Source: JBKPNZ01 sp046732895 (GTDB lineage Bacteria; Actinomycetota; Thermoleophilia; Solirubrobacterales; 70-9). From it: a stretch of 64,000 nt of DNA. Under the pieces are notes generated by a model. It had not been told where the DNA came from. It ran no database searches and saw only the letters and a program-made list of their open reading frames with translations. The stretch is taken from the NCBI GenBank assembly GCA_046732895.1, contig JBKPNZ010000059.1:7650-71649 (forward strand). Direction: 5' to 3'. Shown in pieces: positions 42,881 to 50,850 of the stretch. Every line of letters begins with the position of its first letter. The first letter of the stretch is position 1. Both the position numbers and the translations under genes were made by a program.

Positions 42881-42883
42881 CCT
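42878..42883 (+). promoter_or_regulatory. -10 box TAACCT before first sulfotransferase
   Basis: TAACCT overlaps the preceding TAA stop and lies 7 bases before GTG 42891; no ribosome site. Could start an internal transcript of the glycan cluster. Confidence 0.4.
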
Positions 42884-42890
42884 CGTTGAC

Positions 42891-43862
42891 GTGACCGGCA
42901 AGCTCGTCTTCGTCGGCGGCACGGGCCGCAGCGGCACCCACGTGGTCGCACACCTGCTCGGCCACCATTCGGGCTTTTGCGCCGTCCCCATCGAGTGCCG
43001 CTTCCACTGCAACCCGAAGGGCCTTGCCGACGTCGTCGAGGGTAAGGCCACGCCGGCTGAGTTCGTCGCCAAGCTGCGGCGCTTCTGGTGGCACCGGGTC
43101 CGGCTGGGGGAGCGCGCCACGATCCGGCTCCGCCGCATGGGGGGCGCTCGCCTTCCGGACGCCGGCCAGAAGGTGCGCGGCCTTCACAAGATCGTTCCCG
43201 AGGACCGGTTCGAGGACGCGGTCGGGCGGTTCGAGGAGAAGGCGGCGGGGGACGTCGTACGGGCGAGCCGCGACCTCTTCTACGACCTCCTCTGGCCGCT
43301 CGCGGAGGAAGCCGGGAAGCCGGCGCTGGTCGAGATGAGCTGCTTCACGGTCGCCGCGGCGCCTGGTCTCGGCCGCATCTTCCCTGAGGCGCGCTTCGTT
43401 CACGCGGTGCGCGACGGGCGGGATTCCGGCTCGTCGAAGGTCTCCAAGCGCCAGAAGCGCCACCACCCGACCGACGCCAGGTCGGGAGTCGAGTGGTGGG
43501 AGGGAAGGCTGAGCCTGGCCGAGGCGGGAGTGCGCGGCCTCGAGGCCTCGGACGAGCGCCTCGCGACGATCAGCCTCGATGAGCTCGTGTGGGGTGATCG
43601 CGAGGGGTCCTACTCGCACCTCCTCGGGTTCCTCGAGCTCGATGATGAGCCTGCGATGCGGGCTTTCTTCGACCGGGAGATGAATGCCGGCGCCGCCCAC
43701 CGCGAGCGCTGGCGCGAGGGCCTCGATGCCGAAGACCAGGCGGCCGTCGACACCGCTTACCGAGCGGCGCTCGATCGCATCGAGCGCGAGGGCTACAGCT
43801 GCGCGGCCGTGCTCCGTCGCTCCTACGAGCGCGCTGCTGCGGCGACCGCCGAGTCGACGTGA
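42891..43862 (+). CDS. PAPS-dependent sulfotransferase
   Basis: 323 residues from GTG 42891. 5'-phosphosulfate loop FVGGTGRSGTH at the N-terminus and 3'-phosphate-binding HAVRDGRDSGSSKV; VPIECRFHCNPKGLADVVEG and RRFWWHRVR are shared with the next protein, showing the two are duplicates. Transfers sulfate from PAPS to a hydroxyl, probably on a glycan, given its neighbours. No membrane segment or signal peptide, so it acts on the cytoplasmic side before export. Overlaps the next start by four bases (GTGA). Confidence 0.85.
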   Translation: MTGKLVFVGGTGRSGTHVVAHLLGHHSGFCAVPIECRFHCNPKGLADVVEGKATPAEFVAKLRRFWWHRVRLGERATIRLRRMGGARLPDAGQKVRGLHKIVPEDRFEDAVGRFEEKAAGDVVRASRDLFYDLLWPLAEEAGKPALVEMSCFTVAAAPGLGRIFPEARFVHAVRDGRDSGSSKVSKRQKRHHPTDARSGVEWWEGRLSLAEAGVRGLEASDERLATISLDELVWGDREGSYSHLLGFLELDDEPAMRAFFDREMNAGAAHRERWREGLDAEDQAAVDTAYRAALDRIEREGYSCAAVLRRSYERAAAATAEST

Positions 43863-44761
43863 GCGCGCCGGTCGTCTTCGTCGGCGGCACGGGCAGGAGT
43901 GGCACGCACATCCTCGGCCGCCTGCTCGGCACGCACTCGCAGTGGGCCGACGTCCCGATCGAGGCGCGCTTTCACTGCAACAAGCGCGGGATGCCGGACC
44001 TCCTCGAGGGCCGCATCGCCCTCGCCACGTACCTCGAGAAGCTGCGCGGCTTCTGGTGGCACCGCGTACGAGTCGACGGCGAGCCTCGTGGCCTCTACAA
44101 CCTGATGACCCGCGCGGATTTCGACGCGGCCGCGGCGCGCTTCGAGGACTCCTACCACGCCGATCCGGTCGCGGCGTGCCGCCAGCTCTTCCGGGATCTC
44201 CTATGGCGGCTGCCGGACGAGGAGGGAAAGCCGGGGCTCGTGGAGATGAGCTCCCACAACATCAAGGAGGCGCCGACGCTGCGGCGGATGTTCGGCGATG
44301 CGCGCTTTCTCCACACCGTTCGCGACGGGCGCGATGCGGCCTCGTCGGTGACCACGAAAACCTGGGGCCCGGATCGGATCATCGCGGGCATCGACTGGTG
44401 GGCCGACCGCCTGCGCGCCATCGATGAGGGGGTACGGGCCGAGGACGACGGCACCTCGTACGCCCTGGGGCCCGGTCGGCTTCGTGTCGTGGTTTTCGAC
44501 GAGCTCGTGGCCGGGGACCGCTACGCGGCCCTCGCGGGCCTGCTCGAGTTCCTCGGTGCGGAGGAGGAGCAGGCGACGCGCGAGTTCTTCGAGCGGTCGA
44601 TGGGCACCGGAGCCGCGCACAAGGGGCGGTGGGCTGAGGGGCTCGGCGCCCTCGGCCGCACGCGGGTCCGGCGCCGGTACGAGCGGACGCTCGAACGCCT
44701 GGCCGAGGAGGACAACCACGTCGCCGAGCCCCTCATCGCGGCCTACGAGCGCCATGGCTGA
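43859..44761 (+). CDS. PAPS-dependent sulfotransferase (tandem paralogue)
   Basis: 300 residues. Motifs FVGGTGRSGTHILGRLLGTH, VPIEARFHCNKRGMPDLLEG, RGFWWHRVR and HTVRDGRDAASSV match the preceding protein in order and spacing, so this is a tandem duplication with divergence in the C-terminal half. Likely sulfates a different position or acceptor of the same glycan (inference). Overlaps the following glycosyltransferase start by eight bases. Confidence 0.85.
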   Translation: MSAPVVFVGGTGRSGTHILGRLLGTHSQWADVPIEARFHCNKRGMPDLLEGRIALATYLEKLRGFWWHRVRVDGEPRGLYNLMTRADFDAAAARFEDSYHADPVAACRQLFRDLLWRLPDEEGKPGLVEMSSHNIKEAPTLRRMFGDARFLHTVRDGRDAASSVTTKTWGPDRIIAGIDWWADRLRAIDEGVRAEDDGTSYALGPGRLRVVVFDELVAGDRYAALAGLLEFLGAEEEQATREFFERSMGTGAAHKGRWAEGLGALGRTRVRRRYERTLERLAEEDNHVAEPLIAAYERHG

Positions 44762-46301
44762 GCGCGCGCGGATCTTGTTCGTCACGTCGAATGGGACGGG
44801 CCTAGGGCACCTGACGCGTTCGATGGCGATCGCCCGGCGCCTGCCGGCCGAATTCGAGCCGCTGGTCGTGACCCTGTCGGCCGCGGCGCCGGTCGTGCGC
44901 GAGGCGGGCTTCCCGGTCGAATACGTCGCGTCGTATGCGACCCCGGGCGCCGGCAGCGACTGGCGCTGGTCCCGACGCCTGCGGGGCAGGCTGCGTGCTG
45001 CGATCACGGAGGCGCGCCCGAGCGTTCTGGTCTTCGACGGCGCGCATCCGTACCAGGCCCTGATCGATGCCATGTCCTCCGGGCGCGGAATGCGCCGCGT
45101 CTGGTGCCGGCGCCCCCTGTGGAAGCCCGGCTCGAATCCGGGCGCGCTGGCGCGCGAGAGCTTCTTCCACGAGGTTCTGGAGCCGGGGGAGTTCGCGGCG
45201 GCGGAGGACCGCGGTCCGACCGTGGCCCGCCGAAGCCACGCGGAGGTGGTCGCGCCGATCGTGTACTGCCACGACTCCGAGCTGCTCCCGCGGGAGGAGG
45301 CCGAGCGCGAGCTGGGCCTGGAGCCCGGCCGCGTCAACGTCCTTGTCCAGCTCGGGCAGGGCGAGGAGGTGCGTGGGGCGGTCGATCGCTGCGTCCATCA
45401 CCTGGCCGCGCGGGAAGGCGTTCAGGTCGCCGCGCTCTCGTCGGCGATCGCGACCCTCCTCGATGTACCGCCGAACGTCGTCCACCTGCGCTCGACCTAC
45501 CCGATAAGCCGCTACTACCGCGCCTTCGACGCCGTTGTCGCCGCAGCCGGCTACAACGCCTACCACGAGCTGATCCGCTTCGGGGTTCCGGCGCTGTACA
45601 TCCCGATGGCCCGCCAGACCGACGACCAGGCGGCGCGCGCGAGGTTCGCCGAGCAGGCCGGGGTCGGGGTGGCAGTCGCGGCGCCCGACTCACCGGAGCT
45701 CGAGGCGAGGCTCGATCTGTTGCTGGAGGGGGGCGAGCGCGAGCAGATGCGCGCGCGCCTTGCCGAGCTCCCCGCCCAGGACGGTGCCCTTGAGGCGGCC
45801 GAATGGCTCGCAGAGCTCGCCGTGCGCGAGCGACGCCCGATCGCCGCCGTCAGCACCTGGCGGCGATACCTGCGTCAGCCGCTGCGCTCGGCGCGGAACG
45901 CGGCACCGTTCGTCGCGCGGCTGCCGCTGCACGGCGCGGCCTTCGTCAAGCAGACTCTCACGCGGCCGCAGCCGCGGACGGTGGTGCTGGCGCTCGGCGC
46001 GCCCGGACAGGAGCTGGGACAGGCGGTTGCCGGCGCCCTCGCGCGCACTCCGGACCCTCCCGAGCGCGTCCTCGTCGTGACCGACTCGCTCGAGTTCGGG
46101 CCGCTTCGTGCAGCCGGGGTGGGCTTCGAGCACATCCCCGCACCCGAGGAGCCCGAGGCCGAGCTTGCGGGCGTCCCGTACGACGAGTTCGTGCGCCGGC
46201 GCCTCGCGCTGATCCTCGCCGAGCGCCGCCGCCCGCGCCGCGTTCTTGCGGCCAACGAGCGCTCGCAGGCGTTCGTCGGGGCAGTCGCCGTCCGCGGGTA
46301 G
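44754..46301 (+). CDS. MurG-like (GT28/GT-B) glycosyltransferase with extra C-terminal domain
   Basis: 515 residues. N-terminal GT-B domain starts ILFVTSNGTGLGHLTRSMAI (the GxGGH-type loop of MurG and diacylglycerol glycosyltransferases), and the donor-binding C-domain has VVAAAGYNAYHELIRFGVPA and IPMARQTDDQAARARFAEQ. After about residue 390 there is an additional domain (RTVVLALGAPGQELGQAVAG ... RVLAANERSQAFVGAV) not normally found in MurG. Transfers a nucleotide-activated sugar to a lipid or glycan acceptor at the membrane. ATG 44754 overlaps the preceding stop. Confidence 0.8.
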   Translation: MAERARILFVTSNGTGLGHLTRSMAIARRLPAEFEPLVVTLSAAAPVVREAGFPVEYVASYATPGAGSDWRWSRRLRGRLRAAITEARPSVLVFDGAHPYQALIDAMSSGRGMRRVWCRRPLWKPGSNPGALARESFFHEVLEPGEFAAAEDRGPTVARRSHAEVVAPIVYCHDSELLPREEAERELGLEPGRVNVLVQLGQGEEVRGAVDRCVHHLAAREGVQVAALSSAIATLLDVPPNVVHLRSTYPISRYYRAFDAVVAAAGYNAYHELIRFGVPALYIPMARQTDDQAARARFAEQAGVGVAVAAPDSPELEARLDLLLEGGEREQMRARLAELPAQDGALEAAEWLAELAVRERRPIAAVSTWRRYLRQPLRSARNAAPFVARLPLHGAAFVKQTLTRPQPRTVVLALGAPGQELGQAVAGALARTPDPPERVLVVTDSLEFGPLRAAGVGFEHIPAPEEPEAELAGVPYDEFVRRRLALILAERRRPRRVLAANERSQAFVGAVAVRG

Positions 46302-46317
46302 CGGCGGGCCGCTCAGG

Positions 46318-46323
46318 TACCCT
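46318..46323 (+). promoter_or_regulatory. -10 box TACCCT before third sulfotransferase
   Basis: TACCCT is 11 bases before ATG 46335 in the 33-base gap after the glycosyltransferase. Confidence 0.35.
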
Positions 46324-46334
46324 GAATCGGTCCG

Positions 46335-47249
46335 ATGGAGGCCTCGGCCCCCACTAGAACCCGTTCGCATGCCCGCCCCCGGGCGGGAGCGCGTGCGGCT
46401 ACCCGAGCGCGGGAGGGGGCGCTGCCGAACCTCGTCGTCATCGGTGCGCAGAAGTGCGGTACCAGTGGCCTTCACTACCACCTCGGCCTTCACCCCGAGA
46501 TCTCGATGTCCAGGCCGAAGGAGCTCAACTTCTTCATCGAGGAGCGCAACTGGAAGCGCGGGGAGGACTGGTACAAGGCGCACTTTGACGCGCGCGCGAA
46601 GATCCGGGGCGAGTCCTCGCCGAACTACACGGCCTATCCGCATCACCTCGGGGTCCCGGAGCGCATGCACGAGCTCATCCCCAACGCGAAGCTGATCTAC
46701 GTCGTGCGCGACCCCCTGGAGCGGATCGCCGCCCACTGGGTCCACAACTACGCGAAGCGCCGTGAGAAGGGCGACCTCGCCGCCACCCTCGTCCATCCGA
46801 ACACCTCGTACGTGATCCGCAGCCAGTACTTCATGCAGATCCAGCGGTTCCTGCGCCATTTCCCGCGCGAGCAGGTCCTCGTGCTCCAGCAGAGCGACTT
46901 CCGGCGGGAGCGCGGCGTGACGTTGCGCCAGATCTTCGAGTTCATCGGCGTCGATCCCGACTTCAGCCATCCGAGCTTCGAGCGCGAGCGACACGCCACG
47001 GCCCGCAAGACCCGCGCAACGCGCCTCGCGGCACGGCTCGAGCGCCTGTCACGCTCGCGTGCTGGGCGTCTGCTACCGCCCAAGATCTGGTTCGCCCTCG
47101 ACGAGAAGCTGCCGCTCCGCAAGCCGATCGAGCGCCCCGACGTCCGCGGCGCCCTGTCGGACGAGGTGCTCGGGGTGCTGCGCGAGGACGCCGAGCGCCT
47201 GCGCGAGCTCACTGGGCGCACCTTCGAGACCTGGTCGATCTGGGAGTGA
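46335..47249 (+). CDS. Sulfotransferase of the heparan-sulfate-type (Sulfotransfer_1) family
   Basis: 304 residues. 5'-PSB loop VIGAQKCGTSGLHYHLGLHP and PKELNFF, GESSPNYTAYP, and 3'-PB LIYVVRDPLERIAAHWVHNY match the NDST/heparan-sulfotransferase type, distinct from the two upstream sulfotransferases. The N-terminal ~30 residues are basic and disordered. It probably modifies a sugar hydroxyl or amino group. Its stop overlaps the flippase start by four bases. Confidence 0.87.
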   Translation: MEASAPTRTRSHARPRAGARAATRAREGALPNLVVIGAQKCGTSGLHYHLGLHPEISMSRPKELNFFIEERNWKRGEDWYKAHFDARAKIRGESSPNYTAYPHHLGVPERMHELIPNAKLIYVVRDPLERIAAHWVHNYAKRREKGDLAATLVHPNTSYVIRSQYFMQIQRFLRHFPREQVLVLQQSDFRRERGVTLRQIFEFIGVDPDFSHPSFERERHATARKTRATRLAARLERLSRSRAGRLLPPKIWFALDEKLPLRKPIERPDVRGALSDEVLGVLREDAERLRELTGRTFETWSIWE

Positions 47250-49381
47250 GTGCCGAGGCCGCGGGCGACGGCCAGGTCGGCGACCGCCCGCAGAAGAACA
47301 AGAAGAAAAAGGAGGGCAAGGGCAAGCGCAATCTGAAGCGGAACCCCGGCGGCTCGGGGGCTGTCTTCGGCGTCAAGGTGACGCGCAACCTCGGCGTCCA
47401 GGGCGTCTCGCTCGTCACGACCAACACGGCGCACTTCATCTCGCTGATCCTGGTCGCGAACTTCCTGAAGCCGTCCGCGCTCGGTACCTACAGCCTCCTG
47501 CTCTTCCTCAGCGGCCTGATCACCCAGGTCTTCCACCTGGCCTCGAAGCCGGGGACGATCCGCCGCGCGTTCGGGATGAGCGACGAGGACGAGGACGACG
47601 ACGATGACGACGACGACAGCGGGATGGCCGAGAGCCCGCAGCACGCGCTCGGCGTCGGCCTTGTCTGGTCCGCGATGCTCGGCGTCCTCGCGACCGCTCT
47701 GGTCATCATCTTCCGCGACCCGATCGGGAGCTTCCTGCTGCGCGGTGACCAGGACGCCGCGCACCTCGTGCTGTGGGCAGGGGTACTCGGCGGCATCGGT
47801 GTCGTCTTCAAGCTGGCGTCGATCACGCTCTGGCTCGAGCGTCGGCCGCATCTCTTCCTGATCTCCGACAGCTCGCGCACGATCTTCAACCTGATCGCGA
47901 TCGTGGCCTTCCTCGCCACCGGCTGGGGCGTGGACGGGGCCATCATCGGGGCCTGTGTGGGCACCGGTGCGGCGACGCTCCTGACCCTTTTCCTCCTCCG
48001 CGGCTCATTCGAGCTCGCCTTCGACTTCAAGGAGGCGCTGGAGATCACGAAGAAGGGCGGCCGCCGGGCCACGATCATCACCATGTTCTGGCTCATCCAG
48101 CAGGCCGACGTCTTCATCCTCTCGCGCTTCGTCGACCACACCGACCTCGGGATCTACAAGCTGGGTTCGCAGCTCGGCTTCGTGGTCTCGTTCCTGCCCC
48201 AGGGCTTCCGCATGTCGATGCGGCCCCTGCGCCGCGGGGCCGCGTTCAGGGCGATCAAGCAGGAGTACGGGCAGAAGGTCGCCTACGGGCAGATCCTGGG
48301 CTACTTCGTGTTGCTCTGCATCGGCGCCGTCCTGCTCATGGTGCTTGGCGGCGAGCTGCTCGTGCAGGTTGCGCCGGAGTCCTACGAGAAGGCCGCCCCG
48401 CTGATCCCGCTCACAGCGGCGGCGATGGTGATGCCGTCGATGTTCCGCACGGTTAACGGCAACACGTCCTATCCGACCAAGGGCAAACGCACCTTCCAGG
48501 GGCTGATCCTCATCGCGGGGGCGATCTATGCCGGCCTCTCGTTCTTCCTCGCCCCCAGAATCGGCATCTTTGCGCCCCCGATCGCGATGTTCGTCGGCTT
48601 CGGGATCGCGTCGGCCTACCTCTTCATCCGCTGCCAGCTGAGTCAAGAGCGGATCGTCTTCCCGTACCGGCAGATCCTGCTTGCGTTGGTCACGGCCGCA
48701 CTCACGGTGGGGATCTACAAGGTGCTTCCCCAGCTCGACAAATGGCTTGAGCTTCCGATCATCGCCGCTCTGATGGGGCTCTGGGTCTTCGGGCTCTTCC
48801 GGCTTCGGGTGGTCCCGCGGCACCATTGGGCGGCGCTGGCGCACGTCGCCAGCTCGGCGATCAGCGGCCGCCCGGACAAGTTCAGTCCGCGCAAGGGGCT
48901 GCGGGCCCTCGATCCGGCCGAGCGCGAGCGGCTGCGCGTCGCCGTCGTCGAGAAGCTGGACCCCGAGCTCTTCGCCCCCGCGGGCAGCAACGGGGAGAAG
49001 AAGGCCGAGCTCATCGGAACCACGAACGGGGACTTCGACGCCGCCGACCTCGTACGAATCCTGCGTGAGGCGGCCGAGCACGGCGGAGTACCCGTGGCCG
49101 ACCCGAACGAGCTCGATCCCTTCATGGCGAAGTTCCTGTTCGCCCGCATGCCGCAGGCGTCGCGTGATGCCACCATGCGCCGCCTGCTCTCGGACGGGGC
49201 GGAGTCCACTGACCTGACCGTCCTCGAGAGCCTCGTGAACCATCTCAGGAAGGCCCCTCCCGACGTCTGGGAGGGCGTCCGGGCGAGCGAGTCCGCCTAC
49301 CGCACCCGTCGGCGGGTCGTCGGCGTCCACGGACGGCGCGCCGTGCGCAAGGTGGCCGACACGATCGTGCGCCGGCTATAG
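47246..49381 (+). CDS. Polysaccharide flippase (Wzx/MATE-like) with Lys-rich, poly-Asp and C-terminal extensions
   Basis: 711 residues. About 12-14 membrane segments in the MOP pattern; GVQGVSLVTTNTAHFISLIL and TMFWLIQQADVFILSRFVDH with LGIYKLGSQLGFVVSFLPQ are typical of lipid-linked polysaccharide exporters. Three oddities: a lysine run near the N-terminus (QKNKKKKEGKGKRN), a loop with about twelve acidic residues in a row centred on residue ~115 (DEDEDDDDDDDD), and ~180 extra C-terminal cytoplasmic residues with no known domain. Likely exports the sulfated glycan made by the upstream genes. Confidence 0.78.
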   Translation: MSAEAAGDGQVGDRPQKNKKKKEGKGKRNLKRNPGGSGAVFGVKVTRNLGVQGVSLVTTNTAHFISLILVANFLKPSALGTYSLLLFLSGLITQVFHLASKPGTIRRAFGMSDEDEDDDDDDDDSGMAESPQHALGVGLVWSAMLGVLATALVIIFRDPIGSFLLRGDQDAAHLVLWAGVLGGIGVVFKLASITLWLERRPHLFLISDSSRTIFNLIAIVAFLATGWGVDGAIIGACVGTGAATLLTLFLLRGSFELAFDFKEALEITKKGGRRATIITMFWLIQQADVFILSRFVDHTDLGIYKLGSQLGFVVSFLPQGFRMSMRPLRRGAAFRAIKQEYGQKVAYGQILGYFVLLCIGAVLLMVLGGELLVQVAPESYEKAAPLIPLTAAAMVMPSMFRTVNGNTSYPTKGKRTFQGLILIAGAIYAGLSFFLAPRIGIFAPPIAMFVGFGIASAYLFIRCQLSQERIVFPYRQILLALVTAALTVGIYKVLPQLDKWLELPIIAALMGLWVFGLFRLRVVPRHHWAALAHVASSAISGRPDKFSPRKGLRALDPAERERLRVAVVEKLDPELFAPAGSNGEKKAELIGTTNGDFDAADLVRILREAAEHGGVPVADPNELDPFMAKFLFARMPQASRDATMRRLLSDGAESTDLTVLESLVNHLRKAPPDVWEGVRASESAYRTRRRVVGVHGRRAVRKVADTIVRRL

Positions 49382-49391
49382 ATGCCGGTGA

Positions 49392-49438
49392 GGGGCGTTG
49401 CGCCCCGAAAGCCGCATGTAAGGCCGCCGCAGGCGGCC
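49392..49438. terminator. Two GC-rich hairpins between convergent genes
   Basis: GGGGCG-TTG-CGCCCC (49392-49406) and GGCCGCC-GCA-GGCGGCC (49422-49438) lie in the 66-base gap between the flippase stop and the convergent unknown gene. No T-tract follows either, so they may stop transcription in either direction or protect mRNA ends. Confidence 0.4.
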
Positions 49439-49447
49439 GCAAGGGAT

Positions 49448-49945
49448 TCAGCCCGAGCGCTTGATCACGATCCGGTCCGGCTCGATCGTGACCTCGACCT
49501 GACGGTGACCGGCCCAGTTCTCCGCATACACAGGGTCGTCCTGCACGGCTGGATCCAGCCACAGGCCGAACCCCTCGTCGGTCCCGTGATCAAAGGTTGC
49601 CTGGAGGCCGGCGCCGGAGCGCTTCGAGCGCCTGCGGCGACGCCTGCGGCGGGGGCGCCCTTCGCGCTCGTCGCCTTCCTCGGCCTCTTCTGAGCCGGAC
49701 CCCTCCTCAGCTGCCTCCTCCTCGTCCTCCTCGCTCATCGTGGCCTCGATCTCGGCTTCGATCTCGTCGCGGAGATCGATCTCGCCGCCACCCTCGCCGT
49801 CGGCCTCGAGATCGTGGCGGCGGCGGAACTCGCGAAGCTCCGAGGTCGACACCTCGAGCTGATGCGCGATCCAGGCATCGGTACGCCCCTGGCGCACCCA
49901 GGCGCGAATCTGGTTGAGTTGGGAGCGGAGCGGTTTTCCGGCCAT
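49448..49945 (-). CDS. Conserved-looking protein with HTH-like N-terminus and acidic/Arg-rich middle
   Basis: 165 residues. Residues ~1-50 (RSQLNQIRAWVRQGRTDAWI, AHQLEVSTSELREFRRRHDL) look like a small winged or homeodomain-type helix-turn-helix; residues ~60-90 are almost all Glu/Asp/Ser/Gly; then RPRRRRRRRR, and a beta-rich C-terminus WAGHRQVEVTIEPDRIVIKR. The charge layout suggests nucleic-acid binding with an acidic spacer. No known family recognised. Confidence 0.6.
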   Translation of the reverse strand: MAGKPLRSQLNQIRAWVRQGRTDAWIAHQLEVSTSELREFRRRHDLEADGEGGGEIDLRDEIEAEIEATMSEEDEEEAAEEGSGSEEAEEGDEREGRPRRRRRRRRSKRSGAGLQATFDHGTDEGFGLWLDPAVQDDPVYAENWAGHRQVEVTIEPDRIVIKRSG

Positions 49946-50125
49946 CTGAGAGGCTCGCGCGGCACGTGGGCACCGCGGAGCGCGCGATCTTATACGGCCG
50001 CGCAGACCGGCTCACGCCTAGTCGGCCGGCCAACGGTTGTCGGTGGCGCACGCCAGGACCAGCGGTTACCCTGAGGACACATCGCCGCGAAACGGGACCG
50101 CGGCGGCGACTCGAAGGGAAGCGAG

Positions 50126-50359
50126 ATGCTGGTCCTCACCCGCAAGACCAATCAGAGCATCATGATCGGGGACGACGTTGAAGTGTCCGTACTGGCCGTG
50201 TCGCGCGACAAGATCCGGCTAGGGATCACCGCGCCGCGCGACGTGCCCGTCTTCCGCAAGGAGGTCTATCTCTCGATCAAGGGAGAGCAGATGAGCTCCG
50301 ACGGAGGCGCGCACGAAGAGGTCGAAGGGGCGCTGGGGGCGCTCAAGGAATCCGATTGA
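50126..50359 (+). CDS. csrA: Carbon storage regulator CsrA (RsmA-type)
   Basis: 77 residues. LVLTRKTNQSIMIGDDVEVS and VLAVSRDKIRLGITAPRDVP, then VFRKEVY match CsrA end to end, with the N-terminal beta strand and the RNA-binding Arg and the ApRdVPV element. Binds GGA in mRNA leaders to control translation. Flagellar genes and fliW, its usual partners, are not in the window. ATG 50126 follows GAAGGGAAG. The last ~20 residues are acidic (EEVEGALGALKESD). Confidence 0.95.
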   Translation: MLVLTRKTNQSIMIGDDVEVSVLAVSRDKIRLGITAPRDVPVFRKEVYLSIKGEQMSSDGGAHEEVEGALGALKESD

Positions 50360-50362
50360 TGG

Positions 50363-50400
50363 GGTGGACGGTTGCCGCGAAAGCGGCGCCGTCTTCCACC
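50363..50400 (+). terminator. Hairpin after csrA
   Basis: Starting four bases after the csrA stop, an outer GGTGGA/TCCACC stem surrounds an inner GCCGC-GAAA-GCGGC stem-loop. A probable terminator or mRNA-stabilising structure; only two T follow, so termination strength is uncertain. Confidence 0.5.
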
Positions 50401-50440
50401 TTGAGAGAAACCGTCTGAGAGGCCGCCGGGGGGCGGGCGC

Positions 50441-50713
50441 TCAGCCCATCAACCAGGCGAGGGTCTCGAACATCGCCACGCTCACGGTGACGACGGTCGC
50501 GGCGAGGGCGACGAAGAGGACGCCGAAGGCGACCTTGCCGCGTTGCTCGGTGCGCTGAATGCGGCGGGCCCGGGAGCGGGCGGCGGCCCGCTGGCGAAGC
50601 TGGGTGCGACGGCGGCGCTCCAGCGCAGCTTCCTGCTCGAAGGCAACCTCGAACTGATCAAGGCTCTGGTGCCTCCTCATCGTGCTGCCACTCTCGAGTG
50701 CCTGTGTCGCCAT
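50441..50713 (-). CDS. Small tail-anchored protein of unknown function
   Basis: 90 residues. The first ~60 are hydrophilic and Arg/Gln-rich with a helix (FEQEAALERRRRTQLRQRAA), and the C-terminus is one membrane segment (KVAFGVLFVALAATVVTVSV). This layout with a basic helix before a C-terminal anchor suggests the helix lies on the inner face of the membrane. ATG 50713 follows GGGGAAAA. Not assigned to any family. Confidence 0.6.
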   Translation of the reverse strand: MATQALESGSTMRRHQSLDQFEVAFEQEAALERRRRTQLRQRAAARSRARRIQRTEQRGKVAFGVLFVALAATVVTVSVAMFETLAWLMG

Positions 50714-50767
50714 CGTTTTCCCCTTGGTCCCGCCGCCGAGTTATGTCCCCAACACCTACGAGGCCGA

Positions 50768-50795
50768 AACCTAGCAGACGCTTACACCAAAACAA
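50768..50795 (-). promoter_or_regulatory. Promoter of the tail-anchored protein (TTGTTT-N16-TAGGTT)
   Basis: On the minus strand TTGTTT (50790-50795) and TAGGTT (50768-50773) are 16 bases apart, about 55 bases upstream of the start codon of the small protein. Confidence 0.4.
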
Positions 50796-50850
50796 ACACT
50801 TGCTCACATAATGCCTTTCGGCACTTTTGGCAGAGTTCGGCGGCACCACC

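Noticed and set aside
47590..47625. Poly-Asp run in the flippase as an assembly artefact or frameshift
   Set aside because: The frame is intact on both sides, with membrane segments continuing correctly, and codons GAC/GAT/GAG/GAA are mixed.
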